A stretch of 64,000 nt of DNA from positions 99,634,627 to 99,698,626 of the forward strand of contig NC_077223.1 of NCBI RefSeq assembly GCF_024763615.1, in the 5' to 3' direction. The notes under the pieces are model-generated. The model did not search any database. It was given only the letters and a program-made list of their open reading frames with translations, and was not told the DNA's origin. Origin of the DNA: Phlebotomus papatasi (taxonomy: Eukaryota; Arthropoda; Insecta; Diptera; Psychodidae). Position 1 is the stretch's first letter. Every line of letters starts with the position of its first letter. Shown piece after piece: positions 12,316-25,451 of this stretch. Both the position numbers and the translations under genes were made by a program.

Positions 12316-13383
12316 GGGGAAATGCTTCTAATTTTGTCCAGTTTCTTATTTTGGACACTTTGAGGATAACATTGGACACTAAAAATAAATTGATTAAAAT
12401 GATGGATTTTTATTCCAATATTTGATGAATAATGAATTCTATCTAAATATTTGTTCTTTTTGGAAGATTTTGACACTAAATACGTTAAATTTTGAATATG
12501 ATTTGAGTTGAAATTGCTTTGTTGAAAATTCAGTGTGAGCAATTGCTTACGAGAAATATGACAGAACTTCGTGGCTTACTTCAGTCTTATTTAGTTTTGG
12601 TGAAGTACTAACAAAGTTTGTTCGCTGTTTTTGAGTGATATTATTGAATATTCATTGAATATTGTGTTGATTCACGTTACTGATGATTTGTACATTTGAC
12701 CTGAAGTGAGATTTGCCTTGTAAATTATATTTTTCGTGTGAAAAATGGGAAATTTTTTAAGACATTCACCAGTGAGGTGATGATTCTTATTTTGGACAGG
12801 TGTTTTTCTCACGAAATTTCGTGAAGTTTTAGCTTTTGTAATGACTAGGTTGGACAAATGCCTGGAGAAATGAAGGAGCATCATCTCTACGAAAGAGATG
12901 CAGTGAGAAATGCCTTGAAAGGCTCCCGGAAAGGGCAGGGAATGAGCGAATCCGCACGTACTTGGAGTACCGAAGTCAACTCACTTTAATGAATGATATG
13001 GAAAGTTTCCGGGCTTCTTGTGACATTCTACGTTTCCCTTACATGAACAGGAAGAGGACTTGGTAAGATTGGTTCATAAAATGAAGAACAATGGGCATCC
13101 TGTTGAGGCGGATTATCTGTCCAAATTTACAGACAAGTTGTAAAAATTAATAACCAAGTTGCCCAAAATAAGAGTCAAATTCACCTCTACATATCAATTC
13201 ATTTTTAAACGTATTAAAACTAATTTTAGTAAAAATGAGATGATAAATAGCTTGCCAAGTTTCTAAACAATCCTTCTGAAAAGAGAGTAACAAGAAAAGT
13301 CAATTAGTATTGAAAATATGGCACTTCAAACTTAGGATATCGATGCTTATATGCAGACTGTCCAAAATTATAAGCACTTCCCC
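12316..13383. mobile_element. Pogo-like DNA transposon remnant, nested
   Basis: Its ends are GGGGAAATGCTTCTAATTTT and the inverse AAAATTATAAGCACTTCCCC, with TA on both sides (12314-12315 and 13384-13385). It lies inside the larger TA-flanked element. It is classified by the decayed pogo-type transposase N-terminus in its middle. Confidence 0.8.
12890..13130 (+). pseudogene. Decayed pogo/Tigger-type transposase, helix-turn-helix region
   Basis: The conceptual reading DAVRNALKGSRKGQGMSESA, then RTWS, shifts by one base into VPKST, and later in another frame reads EEDLVRLVHKMKNNGHPVEA. This order (an 'AV..I..G.S...AAR.W.VP.STL' helix-turn-helix followed by an 'EE.LV..I..M...G.P' second domain) is typical of CENP-B/pogo transposases. 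Frame breaks and stops leave no usable protein, and the catalytic DDE domain is missing. The relic links the TA-flanked GGGG-ended MITEs here to the pogo branch of Tc1/mariner. Confidence 0.68.
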
Positions 13384-14468
13384 TATAAGTCTCTTAGGAA
13401 ACCTAAAAGAAAATTGTACTTCCACATAATTTAATGTGTACCGGTTCTCAACTGATTTAAACCGCTTCATGAATTACTCAAAAGATCCCAAAATGGTTTC
13501 AAGAGTAACAGAACTGATTTTCGGATAAAAATTATTTATCGGTTTATAATAATTGGCGTATTGCAGGTTTATATTCGAATCGAATCGTTTCAGTTTTTTC
13601 AGAAATTCAAAGACCTTTCCAACGAGCCCAGATATGAGCCCATTCGGTTGATAAATGCGCTCTCTAGAGCCTTTTTAACCTCTAACCTTGAAAAATCGTT
13701 ATTAAGAATAATTCAACGGTATTTTCGCATAAAGACGAAACATGGTTTTTGTGGAGAAGAGAAGAGATGGATGAAATGAGAGGCGTTTAATATTTCCAGG
13801 GTCGACTTATAGGGGGAGTCCCCCGAAGATCCCAAGTCTCTATCTCAAACCGTTTGGACTGTTGTCGTGGTAACTGCTGGTAAGAAGTCGAAATATTATA
13901 ATATTACTAAAATTGTTCAGCAAATAGTCCGAAAGTTTCTTGTGAGACTTAAGAAAAAACCACCTCAAGAAGCAAAACCTGATCCTGATCACGTAAATTT
14001 GAGTCATTTTTTTCGAAAAAGAATAACGTAGTCAGCATAAGAATTTGCCAACTTCAAATGGCTCTCCTGGAAAGTTAATTTTTGGAGATAGCATAGTATG
14101 GAATGGAACCGTCAATATGACCTCAAATTTATTAGCCAAAAACTCCTCGATGCCTACCGATTATTAGCGAAATTTTGACAGTATGGCATGTAGTGTATGT
14201 ATAGTACTTGATGCACCAAATAGGATTGTTAGGAGAACAGGAATGTTCGAAGGGAGAGTACTTTCCCCTAGTAAACCCAAGTTTAGCTTTTTTATACCTT
14301 TTGAATAATTACTAAATTTCTCTAAATTCTAAAATTCCGTAATAATAATTTTATTCTAATTAATAATTTAAATTCTAGTCTAATATTTAAAATCACAAAA
14401 ATTAAATTTATCTGGAAATATTGAAAAGGGTATTGAGTCAGTATGGACTCAAAGAAATAGAGCAGCAT

Positions 14469-14697
14469 AGGGATGGAATGATAGCTTTTCGATACTGTCG
14501 AATCGATAGTATCGATAAACCTATATCTCTTAGACTAAGTCAATAACGACTTTTTACGCATTTTTAGGCCATTTATTGTGACATTCTTAAGCAAATATGA
14601 CTGTTGCTAAATATATACATTAGCTACAAAAAGTTGTCGTTTAAATTATTCAGAATCGACAGTCGATAGTATCGAAAAAAAGTTATCATGTAACCCC
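14469..14697. mobile_element. TIR element with TTTTCGATACTGTCGA ends, copy 1
   Basis: The left part reads GGATGGAATGATAGCTTTTC then GATACTGTCGAATCGATAGT. The right part carries the inverted words TCGACAGTCGATAGTATCGA and GTTATCATG. A second copy is near 63133. Outer boundaries and superfamily are uncertain. Confidence 0.62.
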
Positions 14698-14699
14698 AG

Positions 14700-16138
14700 A
14701 CTTTTTGGTAATAGGAAAGTAAAGGGCAGGGAAGACTGGGATAAAATTTGCTAAAACGGATATTTTATCTTTTTATGAGCTATAAGACGAATTTATAAAA
14801 TTGAGAATATTTTTTTAAGAAATATACCGTTCTATAACTTTGCTGAAGAACGTTTTTCTCTATCTCTAAATAAAATGTTTTTTTTAACCCATTTTCTAAA
14901 AGTCGTTTTATCAGTCTCTTTTAATCCATTAATTTTAATTTTTTTTAATATTGGTTTTAAAAAAAATTACCCAGTCTCGTCTATCTTTTTATCTAGAACT
15001 ATGATTTGGACTCATTTTTGCAAATATTCAGATGTTTTATTTGCGAACAATTAAAGTTTACTTACAATATTTTACTTTTAGCCGTGATTCCTTTTAAAGA
15101 CATAGCAGTTTATTTCACAATATAATTTTTTTACGGGTTGAATTCTATTTTACTTACGTAGCAATTTAACGAATACTATATAAGTACTGAGATTAATTTT
15201 ATGAAACTTTTTTAGCTGGCAATCATTAGTGGCAATAGTGCCTTTCAGTCTGGATCTGGATGTTAAGATTTTTTCTCATATTATGTTTATCGGTATAAAT
15301 ATTATTATGCTTACGCTTATAAATTTTGTCTCACTTTAAATAGGACCATGTACGGGAGAGGGCATATCCTATTTGTTCTAATTTAAAATAAACATTAATT
15401 AAACATTTGGTATGCGGAATATTATACCAAATTTATTTTTTTAACAATCTGCGGTAATTTTGAAAAAAAAATTAACCGTATATATTCCAAATGGCCTTTC
15501 CGATCTACAAAACTTTAAAACGATAATGAGCTAGATGCAAACTTAATTAGTTGGCTTGCAAAAACTGTATTTTAAAATTTAGTCTCATGGTACTGTTTAA
15601 CCTTGAAAATTTAGATTGTTGTAAAAATTATAAGGCTTCTAAATTTAAGTACTATTCTAAAAGATAAATTAAATGATTAATTCAGTTTTTTTAACAGAAA
15701 GCTTTTTGGTTTTTATTTATTATTTGCACATTAAATAATACACCAGTTTATTAACGTATAATTAGGCATTATTCTCTCTATATAATAGCACTGTGCAATA
15801 AAACTAACCTTTTTGTGTGTATCTTTGGTCTTGTCTTTGATAAAAAAAGACAAAACTTTTCAAGAACATCACTTAAGGATTTTGAATCCGAAATCCGTTT
15901 AGCTCAACAACGTCTAGATTTTTCTTTGCGCATTTAAAGCTTTTTCGGGATATAAAATTTGAACATCTATCCTTATAAAAAAAGGTAGATTAATTGAAAA
16001 ACGTAATATTACTTCCATTTTATTAGATACAATAATTAAATTTCAATATGTTGACGAAACTTCCAAAAAAAATCTCTAGTAAAGGTGTTCCTTCGACCCT
16101 ACAGTTCTCTTGCTTTAGTTATTCATTAGGGGACACTG
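14700..16138. other. AT-rich tract without recognisable features
   Basis: Low-complexity AT-rich DNA. The only notable item is a 20-bp piece near 16081 (AGGTGTTCCTTCGACCCTAC) resembling the right end of the 37.5/62.6-kb MITE family. Confidence 0.5.
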
Positions 16139-17135
16139 GGGCAAAAAGTCACAAAGTCAAAATTTCAAAATTCAATATTTTCCAAGATAAAAGAGACAGC
16201 GCGGCTTAATTTTTTTTCCATAGATGGCCTACATAGACCTTCTACAATGTCGTAAGTTTCTTAGAATTCGAACAAGGAATTTAGAAAATAAAAAAATATT
16301 GAATTTTTTAGCACTATTTTTGAAATATTTTCCTTACAGCAGATATTTATTTACCTTTTTGTTTTCCAAAATTTATGCACTGGTGGATATTTCCTAAATG
16401 ATTTGGATTCTTTGAAATACGAAGCCGCTATCTGTGTTAGAATTTTTCAAAGATTATTTTCTCCAGAAATCCTTTTATTAAAAAAGATCACTTGGGGTAA
16501 AAAGTAACAAAAGGCATGTAGCAAAAAGTAATAAAAACCGATGCAATTTCTGATGTTTCACGGCGAAAAGAAACGTCATTGCCATATAGTCAGATGGATC
16601 AGCAATTGTCGTAACTCCCTCATCACCTCATCAGCAGTTCTTGTATAGTACGTGTAGCCCCATATAGTTCGAGGAAGTGCTGATGAGGTGACAAGGAAGT
16701 TACTGCAATTGCTGACGCAACTGATGATATCTTACCGCTTTTTGTATGCATTGGTCAAACGATTTGCAGTCCCTTGCGTATTTTTTTCTAAAATACGCAA
16801 GGGTATTAAAGGGATAATATACGCAAGGGATAATTTCTCGTTCAGATAGAGAAAACGGTGTTTTACAAAGGTGTAGAGGAATAAATTTTCTATGAAAATA
16901 TGTCATCTAAGTATTTTTTTTTAATTTACGAAAGACCGTAATAAAGCAAATTAAAATGAGCTAATATCCCCTGCCTGATACTTTTTGCCCCTGCATTTTT
17001 GAGACTAGTCACAAAATTACCTTTCAGAAAACGGCTCGAAAAATATATTACAAATGTAAATTGTATTATAAATGTGCTCGATAATTGTAAAAAAAATAAA
17101 ATATTCGTTTTGTAACTTTTTGCCCCAGTTTCCCC
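16139..17135. mobile_element. TA-flanked GGGGCAAAAAGT-ended element, copy 2, interrupted
   Basis: It is the same family as 10994-11889, with ends GGGGACACTGGGGCAAAAAG and the inverse of GGGGAAACTGGGGCAAAAAG and TA on both sides. A hairpin MITE (16584-16732) has inserted just after ACGTCATTGCCAT; copy 1 shows the uninterrupted sequence. Confidence 0.82.
16584..16732. mobile_element. Hairpin MITE related to the TATATCGTCGGTTG family, nested
   Basis: The arms contain GGATCAGCAATTGTCGTAAC on the left and the inverse of GTTGCGTCAGCAATTGCAGT on the right, with an inner pair CTCATCACCTCATCAGCA / TGCTGATGAGGTGA. It splits a copy of the GGGGCAAAAAGT element, so it is younger than that element. Confidence 0.75.
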
Positions 17136-17523
17136 TATTGTTATCTCAAGCTTAAAATGCGAGTGATTTCACCTTTTAAAACTGTTCTAAAATTTCCAAG
17201 GACCTATGATAAAATAAAGAATACTTTTTTAACTTAAAAAAAACATTCTAAAATATGATTATTAGAATTAAGGAATAACTTAAAGTTATGAAAAATAAAA
17301 AAAAATATTACTTCAATGATTAAACATTAAAGAAATTATCAAGTAAAAAAATATCTCAGTTTTTTTTTTAATGAATCTAACCTAACTTATGGCATATTTT
17401 GATAGCTAGATTCTAAATCAATCATTTCCTGAAAAATTAAGTCAAATTCATTACAGTAATATGGGAATAATATGAAGTCTTTGAAGCTAGAGTATGTGCG
17501 AAACCAGAGAGGTTTCCCATATA

Positions 17524-18139
17524 GGGAAATGTTTGCATGATTCGCACAGAGTGAACCTTCAAACAACACAAAATTTCTCTGTGTTTGCAAAGAGCTAGTT
17601 TGTCATTTCTTAGCCATAAGATAGATAATTATTACGGCGTTATCACACTTGCACATTAAAATTTTAATGTGATTCACATTAATTGTCGCTTGTGAGCGTC
17701 CAAATATGTTATTTGTGTCTTTGAGTCACTTAATATTTGGGGTTTTTCTATTTATTGATAAAGAAGTGGACATGGCCTGCAAAAATAAGTTTAGATTTAC
17801 CTAAAGAATAAATATTTTTCACATTAAAAAATTAAAGAGAAAATCGTATTAATTTTTCGCATTAATTCTATAAATCAATTTATATCAAATTTTGCGGGCC
17901 AAGTCCACCTTTTCATTAACAAATAGATCAAATTTTGAATATAAAATGACTCAAACACACAAATTACACATTTGGACTCTCACCAGCGACAATTAATGTG
18001 TATCATATTAAAATTTTAATGTGCAAGTGTGATAACACAGTTTGGCTTATGAAACGAGATGAGGTCAGCTCTTTGCAAACAAAGAGAAAATTCGCATCGT
18101 TTGAAGGTTCAATCTGTGCGAACCATGTCTACATTCCCC
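17524..18139. mobile_element. TA-flanked palindromic MITE, interrupted
   Basis: Two arms of roughly 110 bp are inverted copies of each other: each has GGGAAATG/GGGGAATG ends, then TTCGCACAGA, GAACCTTCAAAC and TTTGCAAAGAGCT. TA flanks both ends. The centre holds a complete Harbinger-like MITE, so this palindrome is older. Confidence 0.78.
17635..18040. mobile_element. Harbinger-like MITE, second copy
   Basis: It is nearly identical along its length to 10233-10639 (same ends, same interior words such as TTTTGCGGGCCAA). The left flank is TTA and the right flank TTT, so the duplication is imperfect. The similarity suggests recent activity of this family. Confidence 0.8.
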
Positions 18140-18899
18140 TAGTTTTTAAAACGGTTTCGTAATAAACATTTTGAAATATTCTAATTACGAATATTTTATA
18201 CACTTTTAATGAATTAATTAATTAATTTTCAGCTATCAGAATTGACTTTGAATTTAATTTGTATTTATTTTTACATATTTTTATATTTTCTCAATGTATT
18301 TCTTACTATAAAAATTTTATTAAAATGTGCAATTTATACTTATTTTTTCTCAAGTAGAAAAAAATTAAAACAGGGGCATATCTTTGTGTTTCAGAATGAT
18401 TTTCAAAATTTTCTTAAGAACAACTTCATCATCTTTTTTTTGACAATTTTTTCGTAATGTTTTCTTACAGAAATATTTGTTAGTAATCGTCAAGTCTTTA
18501 TAAATATTGAAGAATAAAAGGGAACAAAATACAAAATCAACAAAATTCGATTTAATTGAGAAACATAAATTATGAAAAATTTAGGTTAGCTGTATTAAAG
18601 TCAATGAATTCGTGGTTGTAAATTTTAATGAATTGTACTAAAAACCCACTGATATAATTTTCACCATTTAATTTCTTGTACTAAAATACCAATTTCATGA
18701 CAAAATTTCCACGCAAAATTATAAAAGTGAAATTATTATCACTTGTCCCAAATTTCATGCACATAATCATGCTTTTCCGCAATTTTCACGTTGGAAAATT
18801 TATCCTGTCATAAAAAAAAAGAAACTCTTCACGAAACTTGGTGAATATTTTTTTTACGTTCCTCGAGTTGTTGCAATAAAACACAAAGAGAGTAATTTT

Positions 18900-19960
18900 G
18901 GGGAATTAATAAACATTTTATACGATTTTGCGTGACGTGAATCAGAGTTTTTCCTCGAAAGTTTCATCTCTTTCACTCTCATTTTACGATTTGGAGTGAC
19001 TTTTGGCGCCAATTAAAATAGTTTTCCACACATTTTACGCCACACATTTTTATAACTTCTTTGGATGATGGTGTCCGGGGGATGAAAAAAAAATACGACA
19101 CAATAATAAATAATTAAGTGCATTCTGTGAGAGTGAGCTGTAAAGTTGACAGTGAAGTGAACTGGCTGGAAAATGTGTTTATGGGGGATGAAGTGGTGTG
19201 GTTTTAATTGAAACGTTTCGAGATGGAGGAAAATAGTGCGTTTTAGACCTCATCCCATTGAAATTGACTTGAAAACTCGTAACGGGAGGGATGCTGGAAA
19301 TGTGTTGAATCCCGCAGTGAGGCAAAGTGAACACTTGGCAGAGATTTTGCCATTTTCCAATCACATGGGGATTGGACGACGAGGAAGGAGAATAGAGTAA
19401 GAGCACATATTGGAGAGTGAACTAAACACCAAATCCACATGGCACGCAATTTTATGCACTTTCCACGAGAAAATTGCCCATATTTAAATGTTTCTACTCA
19501 GCCCATATTGTTTTCATTCACCATTGAGCATTAAACAAGTGGAAAATCTACTGAGGAGACCATCGAGGGGTGGCCAGGAAAATCCATTTGCACTTCAGGA
19601 GGCAGAAAAAGAGACATCTGAAGGGAGATTTTTCTGGTAAACTTCTAAAAAAATAAAAGTGCTGCCTAATGGACAGCTGGAGGAGCCCGATACGGAATAA
19701 ATAAAAGTCATCTCAGTTGGACGAAAAAAAAAAACTCACCCTCAAGAAAATTTATTTATTGCTCTGCAGAAAAAAATGAGATTTTGCCAACCCTCAAATC
19801 GATGAGGTTGATTAACGATGGCATAAAAAAGCCGAATATTTGACCACATGAAAAATTTACGAGCACAACAAGCAACAAATTCCTGCAAGAGATCCTTGGA
19901 CAAATATTTGAATTAAATTGGGGGAGAACTTGTAACAGTCTAGTGATTATCAAGTTACAT
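18900..19960. other. Balanced-composition island, no gene recognised
   Basis: Sequence complexity rises and transposon ends disappear. Overlapping open frames of 65-75 codons on the minus strand have no recognisable product. Candidate regulatory DNA upstream of the Iroquois gene. Confidence 0.4.
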
Positions 19961-21037
19961 TGTTGATAGAGAATGTTATTATTGAATGTTTAAAAAGGGA
20001 TTTTAAATGAATCACAATAATTACAAGTCTTAAGAGGTTAATAATCTCAAAAGTACGAAAATAAAAATTGGACTAATGGAGTAATTACAAATATTAAAAG
20101 GACATTGAATCAATTTGTACATTCTGTACTAAACCAAATTAGGAAATAATTCTTATATAATTGGAAAAAAATATTTACCCTATTTCTATAACTGAAGATT
20201 TCCTTGAAGCTGAAATAGCATAATTGTGAATGATATTGCTAATGTATCAAATATATCAGATATGTATGTTCTAAAAATTTATGGTAACTTTTCTAGATAA
20301 TATACATAATATGCTAAATAATTACGATAAAAGAGACAATACAGTGCAGACGCGAAGTTTTAAAAGTTAAAGATATATACACCGTAAATTCGTGACTTTT
20401 AGTACAGGCATGTACTAATTTTTTTTCATGTATTTATTTACTTATTTTTTTTATTTTAAAATTAAATTTTCTTCGTATTTGTTTGTATTTGTATAGTTAA
20501 AAAATAATACATACTTAATTACTTCAAAAGGCTCACAAGGTATTATGGTGCTTTTCCAATAAAAAAATGAAAAGGGGAAATTTTTGGCTATTTTCATGCA
20601 CTCCTACGATATCGATTTTGTTTATCATGGTTCCTGTTACGACTGTTTTCCCTAATCATGTTCTAAAACTTCCAATCAGTCATGACAGGAACCAACACAA
20701 CGAAGAGTAAATTAAGCAGAAACACATGAGAGGAGTCATGTACTAAAATATGTTCAGGAGATAGAATTTCCACTTATATTTTTATTTTAATAACACCATT
20801 ATTCTAAATGTTTGCACTATACGTACTAAATGTTTCAAGCATTTATATAAAAATGTCAAGTAAGTGTTTTAGTACAACCATACGATGTGTATATAGAATA
20901 TAAACCAATGCTAACTAAAGACATTTAATAAAGTATCCAATAGAAATTTCGATTAGTAAAATATATTATTTTTAATTATACAAATTTAGTTCATCTGTCT
21001 ACTAAATCCAATTCATGAAATTAATTTCGATATTTAA
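19961..21037. other. AT-rich tract with dispersed TTAGTAC words
   Basis: No gene is seen. A copy of the 22-bp palindrome lies at 20397-20420 (TTTTAGTACAGGCATGTACT) and further single TGTACTAAA words near 20741 and 20870. Confidence 0.5.
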
Positions 21038-21546
21038 TGGATAATAGTTCCAAATTAAGGGAAATATTATAATGCTCGTGACGAAAGCTATTTAGGGAAA
21101 AAGAACGCGAAAATATGGAGTAATTGTTTAAATATAGGCTAAGTGTACCAAATTTCGACCAGCTTGCAATTCCGGCCACGTTTTTAACTCCTCGAATTTC
21201 CATAAATTTTTAGTTTTCGCATAGAGATTATACAATGCAAAAATAACAAAAAATATAGCTTCGATTAACAAGAAGATGTGAAAAAGAAATTGGAAGAATT
21301 GCCGAAGGACAAGGAACTAAGGTGGCCAAAATAGGCTTCCAAAGCTATCTCTACATTTTTATTTAATTTAAAATGTACTAAGAATGACTTTAGAGTAAAT
21401 AAAGACGATAAACTGTCTAAAAACGTCCAAGCAACACTCCTTAAGAAGAAGGAATAAAAAATTCAATTTGTATTAAAAATATTGTATTTCAAATTTGAGA
21501 CTTTAGTACTTGCATGCAACTATGTCGAAATTTGGCACACTTACCC
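21038..21546. mobile_element. GGGTAAGTGTGCC-family MITE, copy 3, with shared left flank
   Basis: The MITE proper is 21137-21546, with TA on both sides; the left end has decayed to GGCTAAGTGTACC. The preceding 99 bp match 4346-4446. The interior is similar to the other copies throughout. Confidence 0.8.
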
Positions 21547-21549
21547 TAG

Positions 21550-22500
21550 TTCTAATTCTTGTACTAAAAAATCCAGATCTATTAAAAATATATATGGTAT
21601 TTTTTTAATTCCTAGTATTATACGGCATAGTTGTTTCACGATCTATTTAAAAAAAGCATTACTAGAAAATATATTTTTTTAGCACACATTTAGCACATGA
21701 GTGAATATTATACGTACTACAGTAAATTGTAATAAAAATTAGTATTTATATTTTTCAATACCCATGGAAAGCAATGTGATATCAACTTGTTTCTTTTGAA
21801 AAACTTAAAAAAGCCTATAATATACTTTAAGTAAACTAAAATATACAAAATAAAAATGTACTAAAGATCTAAATATCCAAAAAATACTAATATTCTCTTT
21901 AAAATTCATTCAGATATAAGACAAATTGAATTAATTATATTATTTCCAAACTTTAAAAATAAGCTATGTTTTTTTGGGAATAATTAGCACATGTCTGTAC
22001 TAAACACTTTTTGTTCTAGTAATTTTATGTTTCGATACATGTTATTGATTTGTATTATATCTCAACAAAGCAAGAAAATAAAAATTTTCCAATTTACAAA
22101 AATAAAATATCTTACTGGTGTTTTAGGACTATTATTAGCACAACTCTAGAGCGAATCAAAATATATGAATCAGAAACCTATTCCTGAAATATTTTATATC
22201 GTTTATTAATTTTCTACTTAATAAAGCTTACAATTAAGGTGCGTTATTGCGCATTTTATTTAGTACACCTTAAATTACTTTATTACGGTTATAAGGAATT
22301 TTATTTTAGACAGAATTAAGAGCGCATTCATAAAATATTCCACGGTTATTAGTGGTTGTATTAAATTTTTTGAACATTACGCTGGTAAAAGTAAAAACCA
22401 GATGTAATTTCTTTATAACTTCAAACAATTTTAAATTACTAAATTAAATAGAAATCTCAATGAACTTCTTTTCTTCTATAAATTCTAGAACGTCCATGTC
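21550..22500. other. AT-rich tract, no gene
   Basis: It contains one TTAGCACATGTCTGTACTAA palindrome copy at about 21983-22005. Nothing else is recognisable. Confidence 0.5.
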
Positions 22501-23400
22501 CATTTAGAATTTTAGTGTAACAATTGAATTCATTGCAACATTTTAAGTTAAATGTAAAACGTCTTAATAAACCGAAATGTGGTCTTTCAAGTTGGTACAG
22601 GACAATTAGAGTCAATTCTATGGTTCATTTTGGAGTACGTGCGAGTCCCAAGTGTCCCTTAAAGTTAACTTCATGCCAAGTTATGTTGTTGAACTTATGG
22701 GTATTTCACAATTGCAAGAACTCCCGCAGATGTCTAACAAAAGTGCCAATGAGGTGAATTTGGTACCAAGTCACCTGATGAACTCTTGTGATTAGATTTC
22801 TGGGAATCTGTTGGTTGTGTGGAAACATGCGTTAAATTTATTGTGCGGGGGACAAAATGCCACCAAGGGAAGGTGAAAAGTGTCGTGGTGTGAAGATCTG
22901 GAAGAATAGAAAACACCACAGGGACCACCAGAATGAGCAACATATCTCTTGCAGATCCAGAGATTTCTTTTTTTTTAGGCAGAGTGAAAAAAAATCACCA
23001 AATATTTTGGGGTCAATTGTATTGAAGTTGTCAGGATGGTTGTTTGCATGGAGAATCAGCGGGAATTATTCCGTCTGTGAGGTCCTTTGGAAGTCCTAAG
23101 AAGCCTGATCATTGTGGGCAAATTGCAAAATGGGACAGAAATTGAGAGAAGAATGGACTTGAGATCTCTATTTTGGGATGATTCATTGTTCAATGATGAA
23201 AAGTCAGGGCAACAGGTCGAAGGACGTGATGTGTATCTTCACTTTGTCCCATTGACCAGGATCATCTCGGAGATTGCTCTACCTGATCCAATTTTGCATT
23301 CCTCGAGGAGCCATCGGGCTAGACTAGGGAAGCAAAAAAAGAAGGATCACTAAATCCCTCAGGAGTGATCATGAAGTCGAGGTACACCGTAAATTAAAAA
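22500..23400. other. Balanced-composition island, no gene recognised
   Basis: Open frames of 69-88 codons occur on both strands (for example 22857-23099 and 23087-23353), overlapping and unlike any family I know. No splice-framed coding pattern was found. Candidate regulatory DNA. Confidence 0.4.
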
Positions 23401-23646
23401 TTGGTTAAGGCTATTTTCTTTACTGAAATGTATTTAACCGATAAAATTTAGTAGATTAAATTTCGTTGGTTTTAATCAAACACTTGCCAATACTTGTAAA
23501 CCGACTTTGGCTCTTACGTAAATCTAATACTGTTGTAGGAAAAATTCCAAATTAAACTTTTACCATCTGAATGTGTTAAATTAACCCTTGAAATTAGTGG
23601 AAATAACACAGCGAACATTGATTGAAACCGGTCGGCCTGTAATATC

Positions 23647-25445
23647 CAGGGTTGTGCCTTTACATAGTAAAAAATACTTTTTACATTTCACATGTAAAAA
23701 ATATGTAAAGTTGTAAAAAAAATACGTAAAAATGTAAAAAAATATGTAAAATGTAAAAAAGGAAAATTAAACATTTTTGAATCTTTTAAACATTTCCTGT
23801 AAGCAATGTCAATATTGATATGGCTTACGAGGAATATCAAGAAAATATTCTTGGAAAAGCCATGAACAAAATTTTGTTTTGAAAACCTATTGATGTGAAG
23901 TAAATCAATAATTTTCTACACAAAAAACATACTTTCTGTAATGAAATAACGTTACTATTTTCTGAGAGAATGATTAAGTCTTCCACAGATAGGTATTTCA
24001 GAATGTTGTCTGTATTGAATCCTCAATATGTTGATTTTTTTTATCTTTAACGTATCATAGAAACAAAATTAATATTATTAGTAAACATGTAAAACAATGA
24101 GACATAAAAATTCCATTTTTTCCACTATTCGCAAATACTTCAGCAATCAATTTTTAAAATCCAAAAATACTTTTTAATAATTTCTTATCGTAATATACAT
24201 AGATTATTTTTAACAGACTTTGATATAGTGACATGTAAAAGAACTTGCGATTTAGTGTATTTGTAACATTTGCGATAATTGAAATGTAAATATAATACAG
24301 TGATATATTGTCTACATTATTAATTATCATTTATCCAGAAATTCAAACTAAAAGAAAGTGCTTCAAATAGAAGAGTTGATCAAGAATTATTTAGTTGTAT
24401 TTATGTATTGAAAAAGCCAATCAAAACTCCAAGAGGGCAGGAAAAATTAAGGAATTTGTTTTCTTAATACAGGGGTTAAAACACACAACTCAATCATAAA
24501 CTCGCATAACTTAAGATAAATATGGGTAAAGTCTTAGAACCGGCACTGCTTCAGCATAAAATAGTTAATATTATGTTGTAATCCCTCACAACTTAAGCCT
24601 AAAAAGATTTCACTTGTATGTAATACACTCATAGCTTCAACACGAAAAGGTTATAAAGAGCGCACAGTTGCAGCACAAAATGGAGAAAATTGAATATAAA
24701 ACCCTCACAGCTGTCGAATGAAACGTTTAGAAATTTAGATCGTTTTTACTCGGATTCTGTGCAGACTTTATTAAATATCGATATAATATCATAATTTCTG
24801 TGTGAATTTTTGATTAATACATTAGTCTCATTTTGATAATAAAGCTCGATGGTTTTTAGAATATTACCACCAATTATCACAGAAAAATTCATTACCACTG
24901 AATCAGTGTTAGCAGGGAGACACTGATTTTCTTCATGAACATTGTTTTCTGGAATGTGATGTCTTGAACAAGGTATATTGCAAAATCCCCAAAGAAAAAT
25001 ATCGGTATGGAGAGAGCAGGAAATAAATCTTAATTTCAATGGTTTTTACAATATTTATTATTAGCAGAAACCACAGAACAATTGAAAGACTCCCTGAGCA
25101 TGTAGATATAGAAGTTCAAAAATTATTAATCGTCTATGGCATGGTTATTTATTGGTTGAACCGGGTAGTAGGAAATTTGAATTGGGATTGACAGTAAATT
25201 TCATCATGCATTTTAGACGAAAAGCTTTACAGCAAAAAGCCGCAAAATATTTTACTGATTACAACGAAGTCTTTGATTGAGTGAAAAATAAAAATTTGAA
25301 CTTGATATTTGAAGGGTCAATTTTACAATTTAACATTTTTTACATTTTAACTTTTCATGTTGAAAATGTAGCAAATGTTAAAGGTATTTTTTACTATGTG
25401 AAAAATTATATAAAATGCAAAATGTAAAAATTTCGCCTAACCCTG
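23647..25445. mobile_element. hAT-like transposon, 1.8 kb, non-autonomous
   Basis: The terminal inverted repeats begin CAGGGTT, and both ends share the inner words CACATG/CACATAG and TAGTAAAAAATAC. It is flanked by a perfect 8-bp duplication GTAATATC (23639-23646 and 25446-25453), the hAT hallmark. The ends are rich in ACATTTTTTAC-type runs. No intact transposase is present. A 97-codon open frame on the minus strand (24746-25039) is not recognisable as one. Confidence 0.85.
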
Positions 25446-25451
25446 GTAATA

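Larger units (their letters stand above)
12179..14268. mobile_element. TA-flanked element, GGGGAAAGTGCTCTCCC ends, with nested pogo-like element
   Basis: The left end is GGGGAAAGTGCTCTCCCTTC and the right end is its inverse (GAAGGGAGAGTACTTTCCCC), with TA on each side. Without the inner element (12316-13383) it would be about 1 kb. No transposase of its own is seen. Confidence 0.75.

Noticed and set aside
24746..25039. 97-codon frame as a possible hAT transposase piece
   Set aside because: Position inside the hAT-like element is suggestive, but no transposase motif could be recognised.
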